The notes under the pieces: model-generated | Databases searched by the model: none | What the model was told of the DNA's origin: nothing | Seen by the model: the letters and a program-made list of their open reading frames with translations, nothing else | Made by a program: the position numbers and the translations under genes | Shown here: piece by piece, positions 1 through 11,879 of the stretch | Layout: every line of letters begins with the position of its first letter | Numbering within the stretch: the first letter of the stretch is position 1 | Origin: Ephemerocybe angulata | Taxonomy: Eukaryota; Basidiomycota; Agaricomycetes; Agaricales; Psathyrellaceae | Direction: 5' to 3' | NCBI GenBank assembly: GCA_013368325.1 | Contig: JAACJK010000007.1 | Span: 62,001 to 126,000, forward strand | Length of the DNA: 64,000 bases

Positions 1-2610
1 GGGGTGCATTTATTTCAAATGGATGAAACACGAGCAGCTTTCGTTCTTTCTCTCCGAGACCCTCCGAGTCATGGCAGGAGCACATGAGCAGAGCTTTTCT
101 GCATTCAGAACTCAGCATCCAGATAATGAAGACCTAGCTTCCGAGTCGAGCGCAACGTCGTGCCAACGGCGCTCCTTTGTCCAAGAGCAAGCTGACTCGG
201 TGTCCGGCAGCCTTGCGGAAGGTGCGTGGTCGTCCCTGGAACTACGGATGTAGTTCCGATTTGGATTTTTCTGTCAGGAAACTATGGGCACAGTCTACCT
301 TTGGCTCCAGTCTGTGTTGTTCCTAATACCCTATCTGCTTCTGCTGATCAGACCGTGCCTGCACGGCGATGGCATAGTTCTGCGATCGAGCTATGGGCGG
401 ATGTGCATAAGTAGGAGGGTGGTTATTCATTTCCCCAGCCCCCCGCGGTGCAGGGCTGGTAGCTTAACTTCAAACAGCTTACGCGCTGATTGTGCTCAGT
501 GTGAAGGGGGGATGGTCGCCATTCAGTTGAAGCTCACGATCCTCAGGTTTCTCCTTCGCCGAATGAATTGATCAGTGATGGCGATCCTCAGAAGGAGGGC
601 ATGAGGCTATTGACCACTTGGCAATATGGGGTGTCTTCGAACGAAGAAAGGCATTGGAGACGAGCGAGAAGAGTCATTTGAGGTACCTCGCCGGTAATAT
701 TGAGTGTGATTGCGAGTTGATTGGACTCTGATATGCCGGAGTCAACCATGTCACATTCGGTGGCTGCATTTCTATGGCCTCTATGGTTCCTTTTGAAGAC
801 GGACCCTCAATATTGTGATCTTATAGCGGCTCTCTTCCTGAGGACCTCGAGGTCAGACAAAGGATACCGATGATAGAAGGCAAAGGGTTTGAACTTGTCA
901 ACTCCGCGAGCGCTAATCGTGGGTGTTTCTCGCGTCAGATGGGTGCAGGACACACATCGCCGTCGATCAGGTGGCATGGCATACTTACTGCCTAAAGCCC
1001 TCTTGGTACGTCGGAAATTGTGAGGTGTGGATATAATGGGACGTTAGAGGGATGCATGGTATGCGGATTCCGGAGTTCTTACGGTTCTTCACGAAGGGCG
1101 ACAAAAATACGCTTCTTTGTCTGAACCCTCTGGACTGGCTCGGGGCGCTTCTGGATGCTTTGCGAAATGTTTGTCACGGTATTAATAAGGCCTGCGGGCG
1201 CTTGTAGTACGCTCGTTCTTAGGTCTCATTGAAGACCATGGCGATGACGCCGATCAAGGAGAGGGATTTCTATCCCAGAGTGTAGCCTTCGCCGTGATAC
1301 GAACAGCCGTTCTGAAAACGGGGTGTGGAGACGGGGTATACTGTAGATACGAGATACGAGATCCGAAGTTATACTCGAATCAGATAGTCCGCCTGACTCG
1401 AAGCGCACAGGGCCTTTCTCTCTCACAAGTGAGAAAGTCGCCCTCAGGTCAAGCTGTTCTTTAATTTCCGGGTCGATCGTAAGCCCTCGATTTTCCCTTT
1501 GTCCCTTGAAGACGCTTGGATATCAGGTTTTGTGATTAGCTCGCATGCTAATCGCGAGTTCCGTGGTTCTCCCAGGGAATGAAGGTCAGATTGCCTTGAC
1601 CCGTTCACTGCCATCGCCAGAGAACTGGGACCCACCCCAGGACTGCAGCCATGCGGTCGGGTACAGCACCCTCCTTTTTACCTTTGTCGAGATACGGGCG
1701 ATAGATAGTGTTAAGCTTTGAGAAGCTCGATGCTATTCAGTCGAGGAATGGGAATCGACTTGCTCAAAAGTGTGTTTTTGCCCTGCAGGGGACAATTAGA
1801 TGATCTTCTCCTTTGCATCTGCACTGCTTCTGACCCTCTCTGTTATCACTATGGGCTGGCCGACGCAGGACTTCTCCCCAGAGTGTTGGGACTGCAGGGT
1901 GCTGGATGGGGTCAAAGGAACTGTGTACCACGGTAAGCCATACAGGTGACGCCATGCCCGTCTGGCCTCCTCTCTCATGCCTTTTTGCGTTAGAGTTCAG
2001 CAAAAGCACATGATATTGAGCCTTTCAGATGACGCAAAAGGTGTCGTAGATATACGTACAGTAGTGCCTCTAGCCGACAGGTAGACCACGGTGGGCTTCA
2101 GGTGACTGGTGAAGGCCGTACGCCGTGAAGGTAGGGTTTAATTACCGGGGCGGAAGGGACGTCAGCGAGAGTGCTTGCATCACACGACAGTGCAGGATAG
2201 GCTAAACCTTCGGAAGGCATGCTTCACTAGCCTTAAGTGAGGTTGCTACTCTTGTTCCGTACAAATTCGACTCTTGGACTTCGCCGTTTCTCGGGCATGC
2301 CTCTGCATCGTGGCTGTTCCGCTATGTAACCAGGCCTGCTCAATGACCGTGACGTCAGTTAACTTCTGGGCGCTTCTAGTGCGTAATATATCGCACTTAC
2401 AGTTGAGTTGGACCGAAGATGGCCCTGCCTCAAGCGAGTTACAGGGAGAGAAGCTGCAAGCGCCCAAGAGAGGACAGCTGCCTGATCCAGGAACAAACAG
2501 GGCCAAAGCCGACGTCACTGCATTTCACTATCTAATCTTATCACCTTTCCCCTACCACATCCATCACCCCTTCCTTGAACCTTCACCACGACCAATACAT
2601 TCGATCAATT
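1..2610. other. Region with no recognised gene
   Basis: I found no frame that can be assembled into a recognisable protein here. Open frames are short, overlap on both strands and have no convincing splice partners. The last 90 bases or so before the TMA22/DENR start are rich in C and T on the plus strand, which suits the core promoter and 5' leader of that gene. No terminal repeats, tRNA or long direct repeats were noticed. Confidence 0.5.
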
Positions 2611-3457
2611 ATGGGCAAGAAACAACGAGGACAAGCGCCGCCTGCTGCTGCACCGGGGCCTGAGGAAGCAGAGTCCTCTACGGCGCCAGCGCCAGTAGTC
2701 GAACCCACACCGCCCAAGGAGGTCGTGTACTGTGGAGGTAAGCACATTCGACTTCTGGTTTGCATTTCGAAATCGCCGAATGAATGACCCACAGCCCTGT
2801 AGTATGCGATTGGCCCGTGGAGTACTGTGAATTTGGGTCGACGTTTACCAAGTGTAAGGAGTGGTTGAAGGCGGAGCATCCTGAGCTATGGGACAAGTAC
2901 TATTCCGAAGGTATGTCAGTCGCTGGAGTTCAAGCAGACTGTGTACTGAGATGAGCACATCTAGATGCCCTGGCGGCACGATTGGGCACGATCAGCTTGG
3001 AGGCACAGTCGAAATTGGAGAAGGATACGGCGAAGAAGGAGGCCAAGGCTGAAGCGAAGGCAGAGGCGGACATGAAGAAGAAAATGTCGTCTCAGGTGCG
3101 TCTCTGTAATTACAGAGTTCACAGGATTCCCTCATTCTAACTCAAGGAATCTTCGTTATGTAGGTGATCATTAAACGCATCGAGCGGACGAAGCGCAAGC
3201 ATGTTACTGTGATCAGTGGGCTCGACAAGTTCGGCGTCGATCTGAAGAAGGCAGCGAAACAGTTCGCGTCGAAATTCGCAACGGGCGCATCGGTGTCGAA
3301 GGTCACTGCTGGAGCGACCGACGATGAGATCGTCGTTCAGGGAGACGTCTGCTACGAAGTGTTGGAGATGATCGAGGATGGTGTTGGCGTCTTGAAGGGT
3401 ATCCCTGCGGATAATGTGGAGATCGTAGAAGACAAGAAGAAGAAAGGAGGGGATTGA
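2611..3457 (+). CDS. TMA22: Translation machinery-associated protein 22 (DENR family)
   Basis: Exons 2611-2737, 2803-2910, 2965-3095 and 3164-3457 join in frame to 219 codons plus stop. The protein matches the DENR/Tma22 layout. An N-terminal zinc-binding-type segment has YCGVCDWPVEYCEFG around residues 40-54. A lysine/alanine-rich linker follows, and then a C-terminal SUI1/eIF1-like domain encoded mainly by the last exon (from IKRIERTKRKHVT). Family knowledge: DENR pairs with MCT-1/Tma20 on the 40S subunit and helps release deacylated tRNA and mRNA after termination and in re-initiation. It acts in the cytosol. The start is the first ATG after a pyrimidine-rich leader and keeps the expected N-terminal length. 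The gene converges on ATG12, with about 380 bp between the two stop codons. Confidence is high; exact splice sites were set by frame and motif. Confidence 0.93.
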
Positions 3458-3838
3458 AGCGATGGATCCTCTGCGTTCAGCTGAATGTATAATGAATGAT
3501 TTCCTTCCTTGAATATGGAACGTTGGAGGGCATCGATGACTTGCAGTGTGGGGCACCGTGAGGTTCCAGCGACCGGTGTGGTTAACGTGTAGCAGGGTAT
3601 ATTCTCGGTGGCAATTCTAAGTCATGGAAGGAAATACGGTGCTGTAGGATACGAGGTGACAGGTGTGGGGCTGGTGCGTGGAATGTTTGCGAGAAAATAT
3701 ACACCAAGGGTGAACTCACTGCTCAAGACACAACGAAGACAGTCTACAACCCTTCACCACAAGTTCTGTACGTGTATCGAAATGTTCAGATGCGAAGTCG
3801 CATGGGGGCACCGATAAGTATCGGTCCGCAGTATGCTG
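3458..3838. other. Convergent intergenic spacer
   Basis: This spacer lies between the stop codons of TMA22 (+) and ATG12 (-) and must hold both 3' ends. Nothing else was recognised in it. Confidence 0.5.
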
Positions 3839-4477
3839 TTAACCCCAAGCCTGAGTCGTACTAGGAACCAAGGTCACGACATGTTATATACACTGCAAAG
3901 CTGGTCAGGCGCACCTGTAGTTCACAATCAAGTGTCCATCCGTCCCACAGGCCTGTGATCGAGTGCAAGTTTCAGCAAAGGTTGGGTTCAGACAGGACCA
4001 GGCGCCCGAACCTTGAAGAGATTGGCGACAGTGTCATCGGGAGCAGGCGAGAACGACAGGTTGATGTAGGTGAACTGGAGTGTTTCATATAGTTAGAACG
4101 TAAGAGCATGAAGAAAGTCCGACGCGTCTCTCACCAGAGGTTCCCCCGCCTGCCATCCTAACTCCTTCCGCAGGAACTGAATAACAGCCTGGAATCGATT
4201 AGACGAGGTGATCTTGTAGAAGTTCTGCTTCATGATTGGGGCATTTCCGACGGCCTTGAACCGGACGACGACTATAGTCCTACAGGGTCAGTCATGATGC
4301 TCATACCTCGAGAACGCCAGTCAGAGTGACGGGCTACGACGCACCTTTCGAAGTATCCTTCTTCTTGTAGTTGTCGAGAGCTTTCAGGGCTTCGTCGAAT
4401 TGTTCTGAGCGTTCTGCTCTAAGTATCCCTGTGGCCGTGGGCCGTGCGGTGATTTCGGTTCCTATGACACTGGCCAT
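3839..4477 (-). CDS. ATG12: Ubiquitin-like autophagy protein Atg12
   Basis: Five exons on the minus strand (4477-4345, 4271-4135, 4074-4012, 3952-3915, 3860-3839) join to 130 codons plus stop. The core reads VVVRFKAVGNAPIMKQ, then FYKITSSNRFQAVIQFLRKE, then FTYINLSFSPAPDDTVANLF, and the end is NYSTTQAWG. This is the ubiquitin fold of Atg12 with its C-terminal glycine. Family knowledge: that glycine is activated by Atg7, passed to Atg10 and joined to a lysine of Atg5; the conjugate then drives Atg8 lipidation on the phagophore. The protein is shorter than yeast Atg12 because the N-terminal extension is brief. The last two exons are only 38 and 22 nt, and reading past exon 3 would give an early stop, so an automatic call could easily lose the essential glycine. 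The intron-1 acceptor was chosen so that the frame avoids a TAG. Confidence 0.93.
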
Positions 4478-5045
4478 GTCGAAGGACCCATGAACATGGA
4501 CTCTGGAAGAGAGACGCCCTCATGCCAAGCGAACCCACCCCTAATAGGACAGTCACGTGGGCTACCCTCTGTCAGGCCGGAAACGCCGGCCAAGTCGCCG
4601 ATTCTCGGCGCTTGCAAACTGGGCGCTTATAGGAGTGCTCATTCCTTGCTCCTCCCTGCAAGACCGTAAAGCCTAAATGTCTCCTGGACCTGTGGATACC
4701 ATCTGAGCTCTGTTTCCCGTCATCAGCTTGGATGTGGTAAAGATAAGATAAGATCATTGTGCAGATCTTCCACGCTGTGACTGTCATCAGGTAAACACAG
4801 CCATCCGGTCCTTTCAGCGATGAGAGTCAGACGCCGGCATTTCACTCTTGTCAGCGACGTTCACACAGGAGCTGGTCTCCTGCGCCCGCCCTCATCTAGA
4901 GCTGGTCTCGACGATTCCCCCACCCGAACATCAGCAGCGTTCACGCTACCGACTGTAGCCGCACACCAGGAACAAGAACGCCAGGCGACTCGGCAACATC
5001 GAAAGACCAGGTCAATCACGCGTCCGCGTCAAGTCAGGAATCATA
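4478..5045. other. Intergenic region between ATG12 and a secreted-protein gene
   Basis: This stretch contains the upstream regions of ATG12 (-) and of the small secreted protein (+). No other gene or repeat was recognised. Confidence 0.45.
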
Positions 5046-5659
5046 ATGCACATGCGCGGCCCTGGGATCTCCATCTCTCAGCTTCTGCTGTGTCTCTTCG
5101 TCTTTCTTACATCGTTCCAATCTCTTCATGCGGTCCCTTTGCCAGCTCGCCCGGGGCTTGTTGCGTCTATCCGGAAGAGCGTTAAACGAAGCGCTAATCT
5201 AGTCAAAGCGCCCAAGGCTCCTCCAGTGTCCCCAAGTACATCGGCTCCTCGTCCAGAAGTCTTTCTCGTTGGTCAGTTTGCGGGCGTTCGCGTGAAGAGT
5301 TATGAGACGTCCTCAGTGAGCACGTTTCCCTGGTCCTCGTAAAGTGCACTGCTAAAGCGCGCGTGTACTTGCAGAAGGTTGACACAATACACCCTGGGAT
5401 TGTGGTTGCGGGACCGAATGCCAATAGAGAGTACTGGGTCGTCATGATGTCGAGCAACCTCCCGGGCAACCCTCCTCAAAAGCCCATATCAAACTATCAG
5501 TCCGGAACGGGCTTGGCGGGGTCCGTTTCTCTGGTACCAATCTTGGTGCCATGGAGCAAGATGAAGATCTGGAGACAGAGGGGCTCGGGTAATGGCGCAG
5601 TACAGCCAGCACTGTCTCCTGCGAAGGTTACTGAGCTCTTGACTGATATCCGTGAGTGA
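5046..5659 (+). CDS. Small predicted secreted protein, family not recognised
   Basis: Two exons, 5046-5315 and 5375-5659, join to 184 codons plus stop across a 59-nt intron (GTGAGC donor, TTGCAG acceptor). The N-terminus has a typical signal peptide: a short basic start, then the hydrophobic run ISQLLLCLFVFLTSF at about residues 9-23, followed by small residues near LHA. The mature part is basic and proline/serine-rich up to about residue 75. It continues into a segment with HPGIVVAGPNANREYWVVMM and ends in TELLTDIRE. There are no cysteine pairs and no catalytic motif that I know. Secretion is inferred from the signal peptide alone. Function is unknown; it could be a small secreted protein or effector-like protein. 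Confidence 0.6.
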
Positions 5660-6866
5660 CCTGTCCCTTGGGCGCGAATTACACTTTCTGACTAGATATG
5701 TTTCCGCCACCTTAGGTAATGCTGCGGGCTCTAGTCGAGGGTAGCCATGCTGATGTTTTAAAAGAAAAAAATATATGGGCCGTTTTAATCGAAAGAGCTG
5801 GTTGAACACTGAGTACGGAGTCGTATTCTCACCAGCCTTGGGTATAAAGGTCTACAGGAGCGAACCTACATAGCTCGACACGCAGCCCAAATGCTCAGGA
5901 TAACCGCAAATCAAGGACACGGTTCTGTAAGCGCCCATCGCTGGCGTGGGAATCAAGGTCGGCAACGACCGTCGGTTCGCCGCACCGTCGCGTTCAGTTC
6001 AGGCTCTTGTCCCGCGACCATCATAACCGGACCTTAGACTTCAAATTTTAGCGCAGTTCAGTGCTCAGCTCCAATCGAGAATATTAGCACTCAAGCGAGG
6101 AGGCTCATACGCATTCTTGTGGCGATCTTGTGCAGAGAATCACAGTGCGGTGCTGTTGACCCGGTTGAGTTGATTCTTACGGTGTCTTTGGAGCTTTAAC
6201 TTGATGACGGTTGCTACTTGCAAAGCACATACCAGTGAGCTCCTGCCTTTCATGCTCTGGCCTCTACCTAACGACATTGATTGTATAGACTTTGAAGCTG
6301 ACCGACACTCTAGGACCGCTGGCCCTGTGAACGAACGGCTAAAACCGCTCAAGTATGCGATATGATAACTGCGACTGAGGCTTCAAATCAGAACCATTCT
6401 TGCCTACCTCCGAGTCGAAAGGACATATCTATATCTATTTATGTCTCTCCTATACCTCTGGCCAGGCGATTGGCACTTATCAAAGGATTTCTGTGAGCGC
6501 TTTCTATACTTAACTCGCGATTGCAACGCTCATAAGACCAATCTCTGGGCGATGCGACCTAGGCTTCAGTCATGGGGCACCTCTCTATGCCTTTTGCGCT
6601 TGTATGATCGTGCGACATACTCCTTGGCTGTCCACACCTTCTATTTCCGATGCACATTCGTCGCTTGCGCACTTTTCGCCGGCAAACCTCAGACAATTCT
6701 CAGTATCAAAACTAATGGCGATTATCGCTCAACGCCTCCTCGTTTTCTAACCCGATATGGATGCCGTCATGGTTAAATAACCATACATGCACTGAGGCTT
6801 CTGCGAGGCAGTAAAAAATTCTGCTTTACTTTCCGAATCACCCGCTGTAACGATTTCCCCCGAGTC
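5660..6866. other. Intergenic region with no recognised gene
   Basis: This is 1.2 kb upstream of the P-type ATPase. Only short, mutually overlapping frames are present, and none gives recognisable protein. It contains the ATPase promoter by position. Confidence 0.45.
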
Positions 6867-9800
6867 ATGCTTCGCCACGACGACCCCGACCTCGAAATAC
6901 AGACGGTCGATAGACCTCAACTGACTTACGTTGAGACCCAACCTCCGGAGCGCACTTATGGTGACTTGGGCTTACCCATTCGTGGGGCGGCTCGTCTTCC
7001 TATAGAGTTCCGCACCCTCAGCATCCATGTCGAGACCAGGCGCTCGTTGGACTCTAATGGACAACCCAAAGACCCCCTCAAAGCTGCTGCTAAAGGTATG
7101 CTTCACGTTCACGCCATGGTCTGTACTCACCAGACTATTTAATCATCCAGAATTGATATCCCTGGAGTGGCATAAGATATCCGTCGATGAGGTCTTACAG
7201 CGACAGGGTGTCTCCCCGGTCACAGGTTTAGAAACCGTTCAAGCTCAGCGTCGCCTAAATCTCAGTGGTGCAAACACCCTCAGCAAACCCCGAAGCAACC
7301 TCGGGAAGAAGATCCTGGAATGGTGTCTAGGAGGCTTCGGGTCTCTTCTCCTGATCGGCAGCATCATCTGCTTCATTTCCTGGTATGCTCCCTCGAACCT
7401 TGGTGGCGTCCGAATGTCGGTATTGATCGACTGTTTAGGAAACCGCTCGGGAACCCCGCCCCGCAAGCGTCGAACTTGGCGCTCGCGATTGTGCTCTTAC
7501 TCGTCCTCGTTCTGCAAGCCGCCTTCAACGCCTGGCAGGATTTCAGCACGTCTCGTGTCATGTCGTCCATCAAGGACATGCTCCCGTCGAACGTGACCGT
7601 CCGTCGCGACGGGGTCATCACTCAGATAGCCGCCCATGACCTTGTTCCTGGTGACATTGTCACCATCTCTATGGGCGACAAGATTCCTGCGGATATGCGT
7701 TTGATAGAGACGGGAAACGACTTACTGTTTGACCGTAGTGTTTTGACGGGAGAAGTGAGTTCTTCTGACAGTTGCACAAGTGCTATGTTTATGACTGAAT
7801 GACATTGCAGAGCGAGGCACTTCCGGGCCGTGTCGAAATGACGGACGTAAACTTCCTAGAGGTAAGGCACTTCCGTGGGTCTGTTTCAAGTTTCTGGTTC
7901 CTAACTTCCCTGGAAACCAGACCAAGAATATCGCGCTTCAGGGAACGCATTGCGTGGCTGGATCCGGTGTCGGAGTTGTCATACAGACTGGAGATCGAAC
8001 GGTTTTGTCAGTCTATAGCATATGCCTGTTACGCTGCACTTCGACTGACCTCAACCTCTGTTTATAGCGGTGTCATTGCCAGGCTGTCGAACAATCCGAA
8101 CACGAGGTTGTCTACCCTCCAGAAAGAGATTCTACGTTTCGTTATCTTGATCGCTAGTCTTGCCTTGTCGGTCGCTCTGCTTATCGTTATTCTTTGGGCA
8201 GCATGGTGATACTCGACTTCCTTTTGACGTATATGTCTATCCTGACCCTGTGTTCCTTAGGCTCCGGCGCTCGTACCCAGGTTATATCAATGTCCCAACG
8301 TTACTCATTGATGTAGTGTCTGTAATGGGTAAGTCGTCTCTCTCTTTTACCTTTGGAAGCAATGTCTAATTATACTACAGTCGCATTTATCCCTGAGGGA
8401 CTTCCTGTTGCCGTTACCCTTTCACTCGCTCAGGTCGCACACCGACTTGGGAAGCAGAAGATTCTGTGCAAGTGGGTCAAGCGCCCTCCTTCCTGGGATC
8501 GAAAGCTGACAACGATCTATAGAACGCTTTCCATTATCGAAACTTTGGGCTCGGTTAACGTGTTGTGCTCGGTAAGCTGTCGGTTTATGTCTGACCTGAA
8601 GGTATTTTTGTAACACCCAATTCTGCAGGACAAAACCGGAACTTTGACACAGAACATCATGCACGTACAAAGCGTCGCTATTTCGGACACGGCTTACGAT
8701 GCCGAGGAGTACAAGGAACTCGTCAAGTCGACTTCTGACTCGGATAAATCCAATGCACTCCTACAGTGTGCAGCTGTGGCTGCGATCTGCAATGCCGCGG
8801 TGTATGAGGAAGGCACCGCAGCTGAAGGCGCATCGCCTATAACACCTGCTAAGCGTCCGATCTTGGGAAATGCGACAGGTTTGTGTGACTTGCAGATTCC
8901 CCCGGGTATGATATTCTAATTCCGTTGTCCAGATACTGCAGCTCTGCGATTCTCTGAAGACGTGCTCCCTGCCGAGGGCTTACTATCTCAATGGAAGCAT
9001 GTATACCATCAAAGCTTCAACTCGAAGGTGAACACCTGACCGCTCTATAGCCTGAATTATTATCGACATTCTAACATCGTAACAGACGAAGTTCATGCTC
9101 CAGCTGTCAAGGCTATCGAATACAGATACAGACCCAGGCCGAGTGGCTCCGATAGCCTCTTGGGATGAATTCCATTCGTCCTCAATTCTCTTGACCATGA
9201 AAGGCGCTCCAGAGGTGCTTCTCCCGCGATGCTCGTATGTGTTAGATCCCTCTGGCAGTGGACCTGTCAGGATTACCCCCGAGATCCTGCGAAGTCTCGC
9301 AGCCGTTCAGGAAACATGGGCCCGAGAGGGTCAGCGCGTTCTGCTTCTTGCGCGAAAGGTCGTAAATGGTGATGCACATGCCCATAAAAGCTCGGAAGAA
9401 CTCGCGGACTTTGCTGAAGGGGAAAGCAAGGATGAGCTCATCATCGTCGGCTTAATTGGTCTCACGGATCCTCTGAAACCTGACATAAAGCACACAGTGA
9501 GGTATGTGCACGGCGCCTTCCTACTTCGATTGATATACTTAGGCTTTTTGTCTGGCACAGCACCTGCCGAAAGGCTGGAATACGCTTCTTCGTTGTTACG
9601 GGTCAGTACTTCCTTACTTGGTCAACTGCTTCCTATCTATAGCCAACTAACGCGCGATGGCGCCTGGTAGGTGATCACCCAACCACCGCAGTCTCCATTG
9701 CTGGCCAGGCCGGTATAATCACGGATCCTACGCACGTTCACCACGTCCATAACCTCGACGAAGAAACACTGGAAAAGGAAGGCACCCCAGGGTCTGAAGA

Positions 9801-11334
9801 ATTGACGCTCGACCTTCCTTCCGTAGATAAACCATCGGCGATCGTGTTGACTGGACCTGAGTTGGAATTGCTCACAGAATCGCAGATCGATCGGCTCTGC
9901 AAGTATGACGAAATCGTGTTCGCGAGGACGACCCCGGAGCAGAAGCTAAGGATCGTTAATGATTTCCAGGCCAGGGGCGGTATCGTTGCTGTGACTGGGG
10001 ACGGGGTAAATGATGCGCCGTCCCTGAAGGCGGCTAATTGTGGCATTGCGATGGGCATGGGCTCAGATGTCGCTCGCGAGGCTGCGGACTTGATTCTCAT
10101 GGGCGACTTCTCGTCTATCATCATTGGTATTGAATATGGTGAGTATCGTTTGCCCTGTGGATGCGTGGTTTACTGAACTCGGGTCGCAATTAGGCCGGCT
10201 GGTATTCGATAATCTCAAGAAGTCGGTTTTGTACTTGCTACCTGCTGGAAGGTTTGTTATCGATTGCGATTGCGAAATGCGAAGGCTTCGAGGAGAAATC
10301 TAACATGGGACGTCCACAGCTTCTCGGAGCTGATGCCAATTATCTTCAACATCGTCTTCGGCCTTCCCCAGATGCTGAGCAATATTCAGTGAGCTTAGAT
10401 CCGACATCTTCTTTCAATTCCCCGCATGCTAAAATGCTCCCATCCCATCTAGGATGATCATTATCTGTGTTGGGGTAAGTGGTTCCCGATATCTCGAGTA
10501 ACAAGTACCGCGCGCTGAATATAACATTTTACCCAGACGGACGTCCTTCCTGCCTTGAGCATGTGCATGGAACCTCCGGAGTCCGGCCTCCTGCAGAGGA
10601 AGCCGCGTAACGTCAAGACAGACAGGCTTGTCGATTGGAAGTTATTGCTTCATGCGTATGGCTTCTTGGGCGTCCTGGAGTCGTTGGCCGCTATGTCCAT
10701 GTATGTCGTCAGGTCTCTTCTGCGAGCGTTGACTGACATCAGCTGGTTGCTCCAAAGGTCTTTCTGGTATCTTCGTCGAAACGGCGTTCCATTTTCCAAC
10801 CTGTTCCTGGGATTCGGGACATGGCCAGGGCTCGACACGGAACTTTTGTCCAAGGCTCAGAGCGTCTATTTCTTCACGCTGGTATTGATGCAGTGGGGGT
10901 GAGCCAAGCCATTCATTCCGTTGACCGTTTCCTGATCCGTTTCCTGGCAGCAATCTTTTCGCCTCTCGCGGCCGAACCCTTAGCATCTTCAAGCATCATC
11001 CTGGACTCAACTGGCGCGTTGTTCCCGCCGCAGTCTTGGCTTTGGGTATCGGGCTCTTCTTTTCTTACGTCCCGTGGTTGTAAGCGTTGCATCTCTCTGT
11101 GATGCTCGCCACAATATTGATTCAATCCTTTTAGCCAGAAGATCTTCCTGACTCGAGGCGTCTCCGTCGAGCATTACTTCCTCCCGATTGCGTTCGGGCT
11201 TGCACTTCTGAGGTTGGTGGATTTATTCTGTGATGCCTTCACGCTCACTGAACTTTATAACCAGTTTGGACGAGTTAAGGAAGTATCTTGTGAAGAAATT
11301 CCCGCGGGGTGTACTTGCAAAGCTGGCTTGGTAG
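6867..11334 (+). CDS. P-type cation ATPase, Na+/K+-ATPase alpha-like (type IIC)
   Basis: Twenty-two exons join to 1091 codons: 6867-7095, 7151-7382, 7439-7754, 7811-7861, 7921-8006, 8068-8205, 8261-8328, 8381-8471, 8523-8571, 8629-8878, 8933-9027, 9086-9501, 9561-9601, 9671-10138, 10194-10251, 10320-10388, 10453-10474, 10537-10700, 10743-10898, 10951-11079, 11135-11212, 11265-11334. Every P-type landmark is present: TGES (257-260), PEGL in M4 (378-381), the phosphorylated aspartate in DKTGT (421), KGAP for nucleotide binding (574) and TGDGVNDAP (796-804). Length and motif wording fit family IIC rather than PMR1 or ENA. Family knowledge: such pumps export Na+ (and import K+) across a membrane. 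No beta subunit was seen nearby. Exon 17 is only 22 nt. The substrate is inferred; one ion-site residue differs from animal pumps (see findings). Confidence 0.9.
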
Positions 11335-11879
11335 CCTCATGTGGTATGGCGTCACGGCACTCGACGATGATACGAATCGCTACCCACACAACTAGTACTA
11401 GTATTGACCCATATCTCTGTTGATTGTAGTCTCCTTCCCCTCATGGTATGCAGGATACGTTAACGACGCAATATGACGACCGCATTAAGACTTGCAATCG
11501 ATGTGACCTAGTGTAATGGTGCACAATATGTGCTCTTTCGGGTTGTCTGCAGGGTTCTTTGGACCGCTCAATCGTCGCCTTTGGAGAACTTCGTGATCGT
11601 CGCCTGGGTATACAGTGGCTCCATCAGTTAATGAGAGGGCTTACCTTCATTTGTTCCCCTCGACTTGGTACTCTCACGTACTCTTCAACGTCAAGTGGAG
11701 TCTCCTCGTAACTTATCTATGAAACTCATCAATGCGTGTGATCATTTGTGACTGGCACTATGTAGTACTGATTTGTGCCAACCGAGTGTCGCGTTTTCAC
11801 CACGCTTTTCTCCTACCTTCATCTTCCCTTTCTCTTTCTTTCTTTTATTCCTACATAAGTCGTTCTCTAATACACAACA
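11335..11879. other. Intergenic region upstream of the NYN-domain gene
   Basis: This is about 545 bp between the ATPase stop and the next start. The last 70 bases are strongly C/T-rich, as expected for the core promoter and leader of the downstream gene. Nothing else was recognised. Confidence 0.5.
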
